Made by a program: the position numbers and the translations under genes. Below, one piece after another: positions 1-7,813 of a stretch of 64,000 nucleotides of DNA. A model generated the notes under the pieces. It ran no database searches, was not told the origin of the DNA, and saw only the letters and a program-made list of their open reading frames with translations. Each line of letters opens with the position of its first letter. The stretch's first letter is position 1. Source of the DNA: DASRAJ01 sp035638255 (GTDB lineage Bacteria; Bacteroidota; Bacteroidia; Chitinophagales; UBA10324); contig DASRAJ010000135.1 in assembly GCA_035638255.1 (NCBI GenBank), positions 1 to 64,000 of the forward strand. Reading direction: 5' to 3'.

Positions 1-91
1 TCACTTCGATAGTTTTCCGTGCGTATTCCAAATTGTCGTTTTGGTCGCCCTGAGCGCAAACTATTTCAATCGAGTCCTTTGGCAATGACAT
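1..91 (-). CDS. Possible partial gene at the left edge
   Basis: An open frame on the minus strand begins with ATG at 91, directly after an in-frame TGA, and stays open to the window edge, giving about 30 residues (starting MSLPKDSIEIV). I do not recognise it. Composition is not obviously non-coding, but the stretch is too short to judge. It could equally be a chance frame in a repeat-rich spacer. Confidence 0.22.
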   Translation of the reverse strand, partial: MSLPKDSIEIVCAQGDQNDNLEYARKTIEV

Positions 92-100
92 TCATCCTCG

Positions 101-178
101 CTGCACCTCTAACTCCTGAAGGAGAACCGCTCTCGCACTCGTGGGTGCGGAGGGACCCCCCTTTACGGGTCGGGGGCT
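101..178. repeat. Dispersed intergenic repeat (ctctaactcctgaaggag type)
   Basis: Begins cacctctaactcctgaagga and continues to a G-rich tail with ctttacgggtcgggggct. The same two blocks recur at 15865-16035, where the first block is in three tandem copies. Short repeats of this style are common in spacers of Bacteroidota genomes; that they are a family here is seen directly. Confidence 0.6.
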
Positions 179-201
179 GTGGGTGGGTGTGCCATTAGCA
201 A

Positions 202-235
202 CTTGTCGAAGGCGCGCGCGCAATAGTTCGACAAG
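202..235. repeat. Short inverted repeat of the ttcgacaag family
   Basis: Arms cttgtcgaa (202-210) and ttcgacaag (227-235) are perfect complements separated by 16 bases. The same core occurs at 1732-1746 and as a longer inverted pair at 11632-11692. It lies just past the stop of the PqiA-like gene, so it could act as a transcript end, but there is no T-run. Confidence 0.5.
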
Positions 236-288
236 CTCTCTATGACCCTCGCACCGCGACAATTTTTGTGCACCCGTTTTCCATGCGC

Positions 289-1581
289 TTATGACGCATG
301 CGAAACAGGTTGAATTCTCTTGAGGATCTCTGACAGCACCAATCCAAAAATCACAAAGGCCAAAAACAAAATAAACGCCGGTTGCAGTGAGGTGAGATTG
401 GTGGTGATGCTGCTCAGTGTTTCTGTGTCATAATCCAGAAACTTGAGTTGATTGGTAATTACTCCCTTGAAGCCGACATAGGACATAAAGATCGCCACCG
501 CCATTACATCTGCCATTGACCACTTGCCTGACCTGAAAGCAAAAAAGTTGATGACCTTATTCTTCTTCATCTTTTCATTTCCCAATAAATAAAGCTCTGT
601 TGAGATCAGCTTGGTGACCGGAAACAGAATGCTGAAACAAAGAATCAGCACGGCCACAAATACCGAATCAATTTTACCGGTACTGAATAATATCTTCACA
701 AGGTCCATTATGCTTTTGCTTCTATAAAAAAGAATCTGGTCATTAAACACGATGTGCCTACCGAGCAGCAGGAAGTCAATTTTTTTTATGCGCGCATCAA
801 TTTCAAGCATGGGAGATGAAAGAGAAACGGCGAGGACTATCAGCGCAAGCACTATTGATAAAGCGAACAGAGGTTTACGAAGCGCAGGCTGCTTCCATAC
901 TAACAGCCATGCTAATAGGAACAGCAGCAGGGAACCCAGCATCATAAAGCTTACCTCGTAAGTTTGATGTTGCAGGGAATTAATGAAGCTTGAAATCCTG
1001 AGATTGTAATCATTAATATCGGTAGCGTGGTATTTTGAAAGCAGGGAAACTATGCGTGAGGTGTCTAATGTGGAATCATTCGTTGCGTATGCATACTCAT
1101 TTATTTTTTGTGTTGCTATGTCTTTAAGCTTCTCGCGATTCTGCGGTTTGTTGATTTCATCAAAGATGGCCTGACTGAAGGTGGGCACTTTCTTTCTCAA
1201 TCTATCCCAATCTACGAATGCATTCACTGCTGTTCTCCTGATTTTTCCATGAAAACTTTTAGGATGTTGAACAGTGCTGTCAGCCTGGTCAATCATTGCA
1301 TTAAGGACGTTGCTGATTTCGCTTTTTAATACCTTCTCCTGATCGGAGGTAAGTGTAAAATCTTCTATTCTGTCTGAAATTATTTCCCGGATGTTATTCC
1401 TCCATACATTCACTGACAGGAGACCATAGCGAACAGCATTTACTCTGCTGTACTCGAATTTGATGGCAGCGCGTTGCTTCGCAAGATCGTGAACGGTAAT
1501 AGCAAACCATACATTCAATGCAATCACCGTAAGTAAAAGCAATATGAAAATCCCCGTTGTTACTTTTTTCTTTTGTCTCAT
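289..1581 (-). CDS. PqiA-like (paraquat-inducible protein A family) membrane protein
   Basis: About 430 residues. One membrane segment lies right after the start, then a charged extracytoplasmic stretch of about 190 residues, then a C-terminal half with several membrane spans. The C-terminal part carries the PqiA signature around FRSGKWSMADV, followed by a hydrophobic span. PqiA proteins are inner-membrane proteins that in proteobacteria work with MCE proteins in envelope lipid transport; no MCE gene is adjacent here (one lies at 46837-47781). The frame extends 26 codons further upstream to 1659, but that extension looks non-coding, and ATG at 1581 places the basic MRQKKK segment right before the first membrane span. 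The long N-terminal insert is not typical of PqiA and is unexplained. Confidence 0.75.
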   Translation of the reverse strand: MRQKKKVTTGIFILLLLTVIALNVWFAITVHDLAKQRAAIKFEYSRVNAVRYGLLSVNVWRNNIREIISDRIEDFTLTSDQEKVLKSEISNVLNAMIDQADSTVQHPKSFHGKIRRTAVNAFVDWDRLRKKVPTFSQAIFDEINKPQNREKLKDIATQKINEYAYATNDSTLDTSRIVSLLSKYHATDINDYNLRISSFINSLQHQTYEVSFMMLGSLLLFLLAWLLVWKQPALRKPLFALSIVLALIVLAVSLSSPMLEIDARIKKIDFLLLGRHIVFNDQILFYRSKSIMDLVKILFSTGKIDSVFVAVLILCFSILFPVTKLISTELYLLGNEKMKKNKVINFFAFRSGKWSMADVMAVAIFMSYVGFKGVITNQLKFLDYDTETLSSITTNLTSLQPAFILFLAFVIFGLVLSEILKRIQPVSHAS

Positions 1582-1937
1582 GGAACTGCTGCATTGTAAG
1601 TCTTGCTTTATTCCTTGTAAAATCTTGCCATGTCCGAAAAGGACTCCTTGCAGAGACATTTTTCTAAAAGGGAATTCCGGTTACTTCCATAAATTCTTTA
1701 AAGCCCGGTGATCCCAAAAGCCCGCAAAAGTCTTCGACAAGCTCAGCCTGTCCGCCTGCTTAAGATTCACCGTAAGTGTCATTATCAAACGCCCGGTTGT
1801 GCACAAGACGCAGTGCGAAAAAATAGTTTCCCCTCCTGCGATATCCCGATTGAACTATTTCAAAACACTATCCTGAGAAGCTTCATCTCATTTTCCTTGG
1901 CACAGCTTTTACTATTATTGTATAAAACCTAACTCCC
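1582..1937. other. Spacer between divergent genes, with one repeat half-site
   Basis: This 356-base spacer separates the PqiA-like and PfpI-like genes. It contains cttcgacaagctcag at 1732-1746, a single arm of the repeat found as an inverted pair at 11632-11692. No gene or clear promoter box is visible. Confidence 0.5.
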
Positions 1938-2522
1938 ATGGAAAAAAATTTAACAGGAAAAAAAGTAGCGATAGTAGTCGCTGACGGATTTGAAGAATCA
2001 GAATTCACCGTTCCACTTGAAGCATTGAAAGAAGCAGGCGCTGACACAGAAGTTATTTCTTTAAAGCCCGGTACGGTCAAATCCTGGACGAATAAAAATT
2101 GGGGAAAAGAATTCACGGTTGACAAATCCATTGACGAAGTAGATGCACACGACTATGATGCTCTCCTGCTGCCGGGCGGGGTCATGAATCCCGATAAACT
2201 ACGAATGAATCAGGAGGTAGTAAATTTTGTGGGAGGATTTTTTGAAGATTTTAAACCGGTTGCTGCCATCTGCCACGGTCCCTGGACGCTCATTGAAACG
2301 GGCGAGCTCAAAGGAAGAACCGTCACTTCATATTCTTCCATCAAAACTGATCTTATCAATGCGGGCGCTAACTGGGTTGACGAAGAAGTGGTAGTAGACC
2401 AGGGATTGGTTACCAGCCGCAGTCCGAAAGACCTTCCGGCTTTCTGCAAAAAGATGATAGAAGAAATTGCAGAAGGAATTCATGCGGAAAAGAATCAGGG
2501 AGAATCAGTGTCAGAATCATAA
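1938..2522 (+). CDS. PfpI/DJ-1 family protein (class I glutamine amidotransferase-like)
   Basis: 194 residues, full length for the PfpI/YhbO group. The nucleophile elbow AICHGPW puts the reactive Cys at about residue 112 with His 113 beside it, and the conserved acidic residues lie in DGFEESE (about 17-22). The LLLPGG strand-turn at about 76-81 is also typical. Members are described as intracellular peptidases, glyoxalases or protein deglycases and are often stress-induced; which activity applies cannot be read from sequence. No signal peptide, so cytoplasmic. The C-terminal tail after about residue 180 is polar and probably disordered. It stands alone, with 194 bases to the next gene. Confidence 0.9.
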   Translation: MEKNLTGKKVAIVVADGFEESEFTVPLEALKEAGADTEVISLKPGTVKSWTNKNWGKEFTVDKSIDEVDAHDYDALLLPGGVMNPDKLRMNQEVVNFVGGFFEDFKPVAAICHGPWTLIETGELKGRTVTSYSSIKTDLINAGANWVDEEVVVDQGLVTSRSPKDLPAFCKKMIEEIAEGIHAEKNQGESVSES

Positions 2523-2716
2523 ATGAAAATTTTCGTGTGAGAACTTGCCCTGAACACTTCAACCTGGCTCCTGCGTAAATTTCTTCAGCAGACTAAGCTG
2601 GTTGGTGGGTTATGAATCCCCGGACTTTCAATTACGAACCAAAAGAGGAATGCTTTAGTGAAGAACGGAACGGAAAAAGTTTTTTACCGTTGCTTTGCTT
2701 AGAATAATATAAGGTT

Positions 2717-3370
2717 ATGAAGTTTCTTCGGTTGTGTTTTTTCTCTCTTTTCATTTTTATTTCATCGTCCTCATTCTTCTTTAGCGCTTCAACGGATTGG
2801 GTACTGCAGAAAAATGAAAACGGTATTGCCGTTTACACACGATACCAAACCGGATCGAGTCTCAAAGAAATTCGTGTGGTAAATACTGTTTCATCTTCTC
2901 TTTCAGGCATGGTAGCGTTGTTGCTTGACACAAAAAATTATCCTAAGTGGATCTATGCATGCAGGGAGTCAAAGGAGTTGAAAGTGGTGAGTGAAAAAGA
3001 ATTGTACAACTACCAGATCACGGATGTTCCGTGGCCATTCAGCGACCGCGATGTTATTACTCATTTTACGGTTCAGCAGGATAGCGTTACCAAAATTGTT
3101 ACGTTCACAAAAACAGGAGTACCTGATTTTATTCCGGCAAAAGATCCTCTCGTGCGCGTTCAAAAATTTGAATCAGTATACCGGTTTATCCCTCTCAATA
3201 AGGATAGCGTGCAGGTAGTAATGGAAATGCAACTTGATCCGGGAGGAAATATTCCTGCATGGCTGATCAATGCCAACATTGTTAATGCTCCATATCAAAC
3301 CACAGAAGCAATGGTCTCTCAGCTTCCCCAATATCAATCCGCCTCGTATTCCTTCATCAAAGAAAAGTAA
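2717..3370 (+). CDS. Exported START-domain protein
   Basis: 217 residues. A signal peptide ending around residue 25 (serine- and phenylalanine-rich) precedes a START-like lipid-binding fold covering nearly all of the rest. Recognisable features are DWVLQKNENGIAVYTR near the start, the DVPWPFSDRD segment in the middle and DPGGNIPAWLINA near the C-terminus. START domains bind lipids or other hydrophobic ligands in a deep pocket; the ligand is unknown. A close paralogue with the same landmarks is encoded on the other strand at 11886-12530. It is monocistronic and followed by an inverted repeat that may end transcription. Confidence 0.85.
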   Translation: MKFLRLCFFSLFIFISSSSFFFSASTDWVLQKNENGIAVYTRYQTGSSLKEIRVVNTVSSSLSGMVALLLDTKNYPKWIYACRESKELKVVSEKELYNYQITDVPWPFSDRDVITHFTVQQDSVTKIVTFTKTGVPDFIPAKDPLVRVQKFESVYRFIPLNKDSVQVVMEMQLDPGGNIPAWLINANIVNAPYQTTEAMVSQLPQYQSASYSFIKEK

Positions 3371-3400
3371 CCAGGAGTATTTCGTTAATGAGTGAATTAG

Positions 3401-3467
3401 TGTCATACCTGCGCAGGAGGAATCAATCGCATAGCTGTAGCCAGATTCCTCCTGCGTCGGCATGACA
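3401..3467. repeat. Imperfect inverted repeat, possible transcript end
   Basis: Two 24-base arms (3401-3424 and 3444-3467) match at 21 positions when one is inverted; the core is gcaggaggaatc / gattcctcctgc with a 19-base loop. It lies 30 bases past the START gene. There is no T-run, so a dispersed repeat is as likely as a terminator. Confidence 0.6.
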
Positions 3468-3517
3468 GCGCTGCTCTTGAATAATGTATTTCCCAAAACC
3501 CAAAGACCACTTTCACT

Positions 3518-4339
3518 ATGCGTACCTTTGGCGCAATGAATGAGTCAGCCGATTATATCAGCATCAACAAAAAAATGTGGAATGACAAAACGGATGTTCA
3601 CGTGAAGTCAGCATTCTACAATGTTGACCTGTTCAGGAAGACAAAAAACTCGCTGAAGGAAATTGAGTTGCAACAGTTGGGGGACGTGCGTGGAAAATCA
3701 ATTCTTCATCTGCAATGTCATTTTGGAATGGATACGTTGTCACTCGCCCATCTTGGTGCGGAAGTTACCGGCGTTGACTTGTCAGATACCTCTATTGAAA
3801 ACGCACGACAATTAAGTGATGAAATGAACATCAAAGCTGATTTCATTTGCTGTGATGTGTATGAGCTGAAAAATTTTCTCCACAAAAAATTCGACATCGT
3901 TTTCACGTCTTACGGGACCATCCTTTGGCTGCCCGACCTTGATCAATGGGCTGAAGTTGTTTCTCATTTCCTGAAACCCGGCGGCGAATTTCATTTCGTG
4001 GAGTTTCATCCTTTCGTTTCAATGTTTGATAATGACTTCGAGAAGTTTGAGTACTCCTATTTCAACAGCGGACCGATCCAGGAAGAAACCCTCGGAACGT
4101 ACGCTGATCGTTACGCACCGCTGAAAAATAATTCGATCGCCTGGAATCATTCTTTCAGCGAAATTTTTTCAGCGCTTCTTCGGCGTGATTTGCAAATTGA
4201 AAGCTTTCATGAGTTTGATTACTCTCCATACAATTGCTTCGGAAATATGAAACAGTATCAACCCGGGAAATGGCGGGTGCAAAACTTAGAGCGAATCATC
4301 CCAATGGTATTTGCATTGAAAGCAACTAAGAAATCGTAG
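3518..4339 (+). CDS. Class I SAM-dependent methyltransferase
   Basis: 273 residues. The SAM-binding motif I region is SILHLQCHFGMDTL (about 61-74), followed by the acidic end of strand beta2 in GVDLSD (about 85-90) and a motif near FDIVFTSYGT. It has no signal peptide and should be cytoplasmic. The fold fixes SAM use but not the acceptor. ATG at 3536 (MNESADY) is an alternative start that removes six residues. The 147-base upstream spacer holds the inverted repeat at 3401-3467. The gene stands alone on this strand, followed by a different repeat. Confidence 0.85.
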   Translation: MRTFGAMNESADYISINKKMWNDKTDVHVKSAFYNVDLFRKTKNSLKEIELQQLGDVRGKSILHLQCHFGMDTLSLAHLGAEVTGVDLSDTSIENARQLSDEMNIKADFICCDVYELKNFLHKKFDIVFTSYGTILWLPDLDQWAEVVSHFLKPGGEFHFVEFHPFVSMFDNDFEKFEYSYFNSGPIQEETLGTYADRYAPLKNNSIAWNHSFSEIFSALLRRDLQIESFHEFDYSPYNCFGNMKQYQPGKWRVQNLERIIPMVFALKATKKS

Positions 4340-4369
4340 TGGGCTGGTGTAGGACAAAAATCCGGTTCA

Positions 4370-4447
4370 CGCAAAGACGCAAAGCCGCAAAGAAAAATTC
4401 ATTGAAAATTTGTCTGTTTCACCTCTTTGCGCCTCTGCGTCTTTGCG
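4370..4447. repeat. Inverted repeat of the cgcaaagacgcaaag type
   Basis: The 23-base arms at 4370-4392 and 4425-4447 are complementary at all but two positions, with cgcaaagacgc shared exactly. The loop is 32 bases. This dispersed palindrome type occurs in many bacterial genomes. It sits 30 bases beyond the methyltransferase stop. Confidence 0.65.
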
Positions 4448-4652
4448 AGAAATATCAAGAGCTGAAATTTGTCGTACACCCAGCGGGGCTATTACGCACA
4501 CATTCTCCCAAAAAATTCTAAGTTTGCAATCCCAAGTAGTGCGCGTTTCCGCGAATACAGTTCGGAACTAACCGGGAGTAAGTCTTAAGGAAGTGACAAT
4601 GTCTTTCCCGATTTATGTAAGCGCCAATAGAACAATCACAACAAAAAGAAAA

Positions 4653-5558
4653 ATGGCAGACAAAAAAGACCTCGACTTTACTTACACAACCATTGACGAA
4701 ATATTCCGGCTAAGTATGGGCGAAACCGGCGATTACAGCGGAGCAAAATATGACGGCGATTTTTCAAAGAAGCTCGAAGAAGCTCAGAGAGAGAAGCACA
4801 GGTTCATCGCCGACGGGTTGAACATTCACAAGGGCAGCAAGGTGCTGGATATGGCTTGCGGCTGGGGACCGTTTTCAAAATATGTGACTGAGGAACGAGG
4901 CGCTATCAGTATCGGTCTTACCTTATCTGAAGGCCAGGCTAAAGCATGCCAGGCAAACGGGCTGAACGTTATTGTAAAAGATTGCAGAACCGTGAAGCCG
5001 GAAGATTTTGGAATGTTCGACGCCATCGCCTGCATCGGTGGACTCGAGCATTTCTGTTCCGTTGAAGAATTCAAAGCCGGGAAGCAGGAAGAGGTGTATC
5101 ATAATTTTTTCAAAACGATCAACGACTTGTTGCTGCCGGGTGGAAGATTCTATATGCAAACAATGGTCTTCAGCAAGAATATGCTTCCGATTGAGAAGTT
5201 CGATATCAATGCAAAGAAAAAATCGGATGCACACGTGCTTGCATTGATGATGAAAGAATTTCCCGGTTCGTGGCTGCCCTACGGCCCGGAGATGGTAGAA
5301 AGGAATGCTAAGCCTATGTTCAAACTGATCTCTCAAAGCAGCGGGCGCTTGGATTACATCGAGACTATCACACAGTGGAGAAAAAAATTCCGCGAGTTTA
5401 ACCTGAAAAAATATTGGCTGTACCTGAAATTAATTCCTCAGTATTTAATGAGTAAAGAATTCCGCCACCAGGTAGAAGTATTTACCACCAGTCCGAATAA
5501 AATTTGCTTTGAGCGCGAGATCATGGATCACTACCGTATGCTATTTCAGAAGGTGTAA
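4653..5558 (+). CDS. Cyclopropane-fatty-acid synthase-like SAM methyltransferase
   Basis: About 301 residues from ATG 4653. The CFA-synthase-type SAM site is VLDMACGWGPF (about 64-74), followed by GLTLSEGQ where CFA synthases have a similar helix cap, and GGLEHF where the family carries its catalytic region. CFA enzymes methylate a C=C bond of membrane phospholipid acyl chains; some relatives methylate other small molecules, so the substrate is open. The frame extends 20 codons upstream to 4593; the shorter start gives a more natural N-terminus (MADKKDLDFTY). The stop is only 3 bases from the stop of the convergent macro-domain gene. Confidence 0.78.
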   Translation: MADKKDLDFTYTTIDEIFRLSMGETGDYSGAKYDGDFSKKLEEAQREKHRFIADGLNIHKGSKVLDMACGWGPFSKYVTEERGAISIGLTLSEGQAKACQANGLNVIVKDCRTVKPEDFGMFDAIACIGGLEHFCSVEEFKAGKQEEVYHNFFKTINDLLLPGGRFYMQTMVFSKNMLPIEKFDINAKKKSDAHVLALMMKEFPGSWLPYGPEMVERNAKPMFKLISQSSGRLDYIETITQWRKKFREFNLKKYWLYLKLIPQYLMSKEFRHQVEVFTTSPNKICFEREIMDHYRMLFQKV

Positions 5559-5561
5559 GAA

Positions 5562-6077
5562 TTATTTCAAAGCGCTCTCATAAATTTTGTAGTTCTCATC
5601 ATCAAAGCAAACGAAAATCACTTTCTCAACTGAAGCATTTTCATTAAGAAATGAGAAAACGGATTCGACTGCAATTTTTGCGGCGCGATCTTTCGGAAAA
5701 TGATAAACTCCTGTGCTGATATTCGGAAAAGCTACTGAGCGTAAATTATTTTCAGCAGCAAGTTTCAGTGAATTGGAATAAGCATTAGCAAGAAGTTTCT
5801 CTTCATTATTTCTCCCGCCATTCCAAACAGGACCGACTGTATGAATCACAAATTTTGCCGGAAGATTCCCTCCGGAAGTGATCATCGCTTCCCCTGTTGG
5901 AAGCCTGCCATGCTTTGAAATATATTCTTTGCACTCGTCCAAAATTTTTTTTCCTCCGGCACGATGAATAGCGCCATCAACACCGCCCCCACCCATCAAT
6001 AAACTATTGGCCGCATTCACAATTGCGTCCGCTTGCAGTTTAGTAATGTCACCTTTAAGAAGTTCAATTCGATTCAT
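5562..6077 (-). CDS. Macro-domain protein (O-acetyl-ADP-ribose deacetylase type)
   Basis: About 171 residues, a single macro domain. Diagnostic pieces are GDIT (about 9-12), IVNAAN, the glycine loop GGGGVDGAIH that binds the distal ribose, VIHTVGPVW, and the phosphate loop region NISTGVYHFP. These match YmdB/MacroD-like enzymes that hydrolyse O-acetyl-ADP-ribose or remove ADP-ribose from proteins. ATG at 6077 (MNRIELLKGD) was chosen over the upstream ATG at 6110, which adds 11 residues of unlikely sequence. Divergent from the large gene starting near 6105. Other NAD/ADP-ribose genes lie far away at 49-51 kb and 58.8 kb. Confidence 0.92.
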   Translation of the reverse strand: MNRIELLKGDITKLQADAIVNAANSLLMGGGGVDGAIHRAGGKKILDECKEYISKHGRLPTGEAMITSGGNLPAKFVIHTVGPVWNGGRNNEEKLLANAYSNSLKLAAENNLRSVAFPNISTGVYHFPKDRAAKIAVESVFSFLNENASVEKVIFVCFDDENYKIYESALK

Positions 6078-6104
6078 GTGTGAATTCTGAGCCAACAAAT
6101 TTAA

Positions 6105-7757
6105 TTGCAAGGTAACTTACTAATTACTTTTAGCCCAGGAACTCCGCACTCCAACTTGAAAAAAAGAAAATCATCATCGCAATTTGAATTAAAAAAGCAA
6201 TTGCAATCGCTTCGCAGCATTTGCAATGTGTTTGATGAGCAAGCTTTGATGAAGAAGAAGCAACTTCTTAGTGAAATTTCTCTGAGCAAATTAAATCAGC
6301 CGAAAAAACTTTTCGAATACCATCAATTGCTGTTGTTCTTAAGCGCTTATCCACAAAGTAAAGAGCTGTTGCTGCTTGCTGAAAAAGAATTGCATCGTGT
6401 TGCCGCATCAGCCAAAGAAATCTTCGACGGGAAAAATGAACGCTTGCGCACTCAGTTGGTAAACACAGGGATTGCCAATACACAGTTGAATATTTCTTTC
6501 AGTTTTCATTTTGTGAATTGGTTGTTGGAAGAATTTCATGAGGATGTGAAATTATTTTCGATTGATGCCGATGATACAACGGTTGAGCAAGTTTTGTGCG
6601 CATGCTTACCAGCCATTGAGCGTGATTTGATTGCTGATAAAATGATGTCAGCAACTCAAATGATTCATCGCCTTAAAAGTGACAAGCAAAATGATTTGGA
6701 ATTTCTCGTTCAACTTTTCGGCAATGCTGAAGTTTCCGTTGAAGTGAGAGATGCGCTCTGGGATTCTCTAAAGATTTTCATTTCATGGAGATTAAAAACG
6801 AATTCTCCCTCCCTCACCTCAGGAAGATCACCTGCGCGTAAAACTTTCTTTCACACTACTCCCCTGCTGAAAAAATTTGAGCCGCAAAAAACGATTCAAA
6901 AATTTGTTGACCCACCTTACAAGCTGAATCAGAATGAGAAGAAACAACTTGTTGCTGCGGGCCGCGGAGTGCTGGCGATGTTGCTTCGTGAAACCGATCC
7001 GGTCACGTATGCTTATGAAAATGCTGTAGAATTGTTTGACGCGGGAAGAGGTATTGACATTGCATTGTATCCGATGATTCCTGAAAGAAGGTTGCCCCTT
7101 GAATCTTACATCGGTTATGTTGCTTTCAAGAATCGAATTCCCGTAGCGTACGGGGGTGGATGGATTTTTCTTCATCGCTCTAAAATCGGCCTCAATGTGC
7201 TTCCTGCATTTCGCGGAGGAGAGTCTTCATTCCTGTTCACACAAATTCTTCGTGTGTATCATCACCATTTTAACATGAAGAAGTTTATCGTAGAACCCTA
7301 TCAAATCGGGAAGAACAATTTGGAAGGCTTGAAGTCCGGAGCATTCTGGTTCTACTACCGACTTGGATTCAGACCCTCATCAGAAAAACTTTCCGGGATC
7401 GCTACAAGAGAATTTGAAATGATCAGCGCAGAAAAGAATTATCGCACTCCGCTTTCAGTGATGAGGCAATTGGCAAACTCAAATCTTGAATTGAATCTTT
7501 CTCCGGAAAAATACTTTCCTGATTCCGATCCAATATCAATCAGCAAGAGCGCAAAAGAATTATTCAGCACTCAAAAATTGAAAAGGAGGCGACACTATTC
7601 TGATACTTCTGATTTCATTGTTGCTGCAAATAAATTGAGGAAGAAGGAAGCGTCGCTACTCAAAAAAATATTTGCACAGAAATACGGCGGTTCTGAGCGT
7701 GACTTTATTTTTTCTTTACAGAAAAATCATAAGCTAATTGAAGTAGAAACTTCTTGA
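6105..7757 (+). CDS. Large conserved-looking protein of unknown function with GNAT-like region
   Basis: Up to 550 residues; not recognised. Residues 25-230 look all-helical. Around 240-270 is a low-complexity linker. Residues about 270-430 form an alpha/beta region with strands YIGYVAF and PVAYGGGWIF, then LNVLPAFRGGES, and ending SGAFWFYYRLGFRP, an order that resembles a GNAT acyltransferase fold (substrate strands, then a turn, then YxxLGF). Residues 480-550 are lysine-rich and helical. There is no signal peptide. The only start giving the full frame is TTG at 6105; the first ATG inside is codon 49, so the true start is uncertain. GNAT likeness is inference from pattern only. Confidence 0.7.
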   Translation: MQGNLLITFSPGTPHSNLKKRKSSSQFELKKQLQSLRSICNVFDEQALMKKKQLLSEISLSKLNQPKKLFEYHQLLLFLSAYPQSKELLLLAEKELHRVAASAKEIFDGKNERLRTQLVNTGIANTQLNISFSFHFVNWLLEEFHEDVKLFSIDADDTTVEQVLCACLPAIERDLIADKMMSATQMIHRLKSDKQNDLEFLVQLFGNAEVSVEVRDALWDSLKIFISWRLKTNSPSLTSGRSPARKTFFHTTPLLKKFEPQKTIQKFVDPPYKLNQNEKKQLVAAGRGVLAMLLRETDPVTYAYENAVELFDAGRGIDIALYPMIPERRLPLESYIGYVAFKNRIPVAYGGGWIFLHRSKIGLNVLPAFRGGESSFLFTQILRVYHHHFNMKKFIVEPYQIGKNNLEGLKSGAFWFYYRLGFRPSSEKLSGIATREFEMISAEKNYRTPLSVMRQLANSNLELNLSPEKYFPDSDPISISKSAKELFSTQKLKRRRHYSDTSDFIVAANKLRKKEASLLKKIFAQKYGGSERDFIFSLQKNHKLIEVETS

Positions 7758-7813
7758 ATCTATCATCTCTTCTGATTATCATTGCATTCTCTTCTTCTCA
7801 AAAACAACTTCCC

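Noticed and set aside
4339..4521. 60-codon open frame after the methyltransferase
   Set aside because: It consists of the cgcaaagacgc inverted repeat and spacer; composition is not protein-like.
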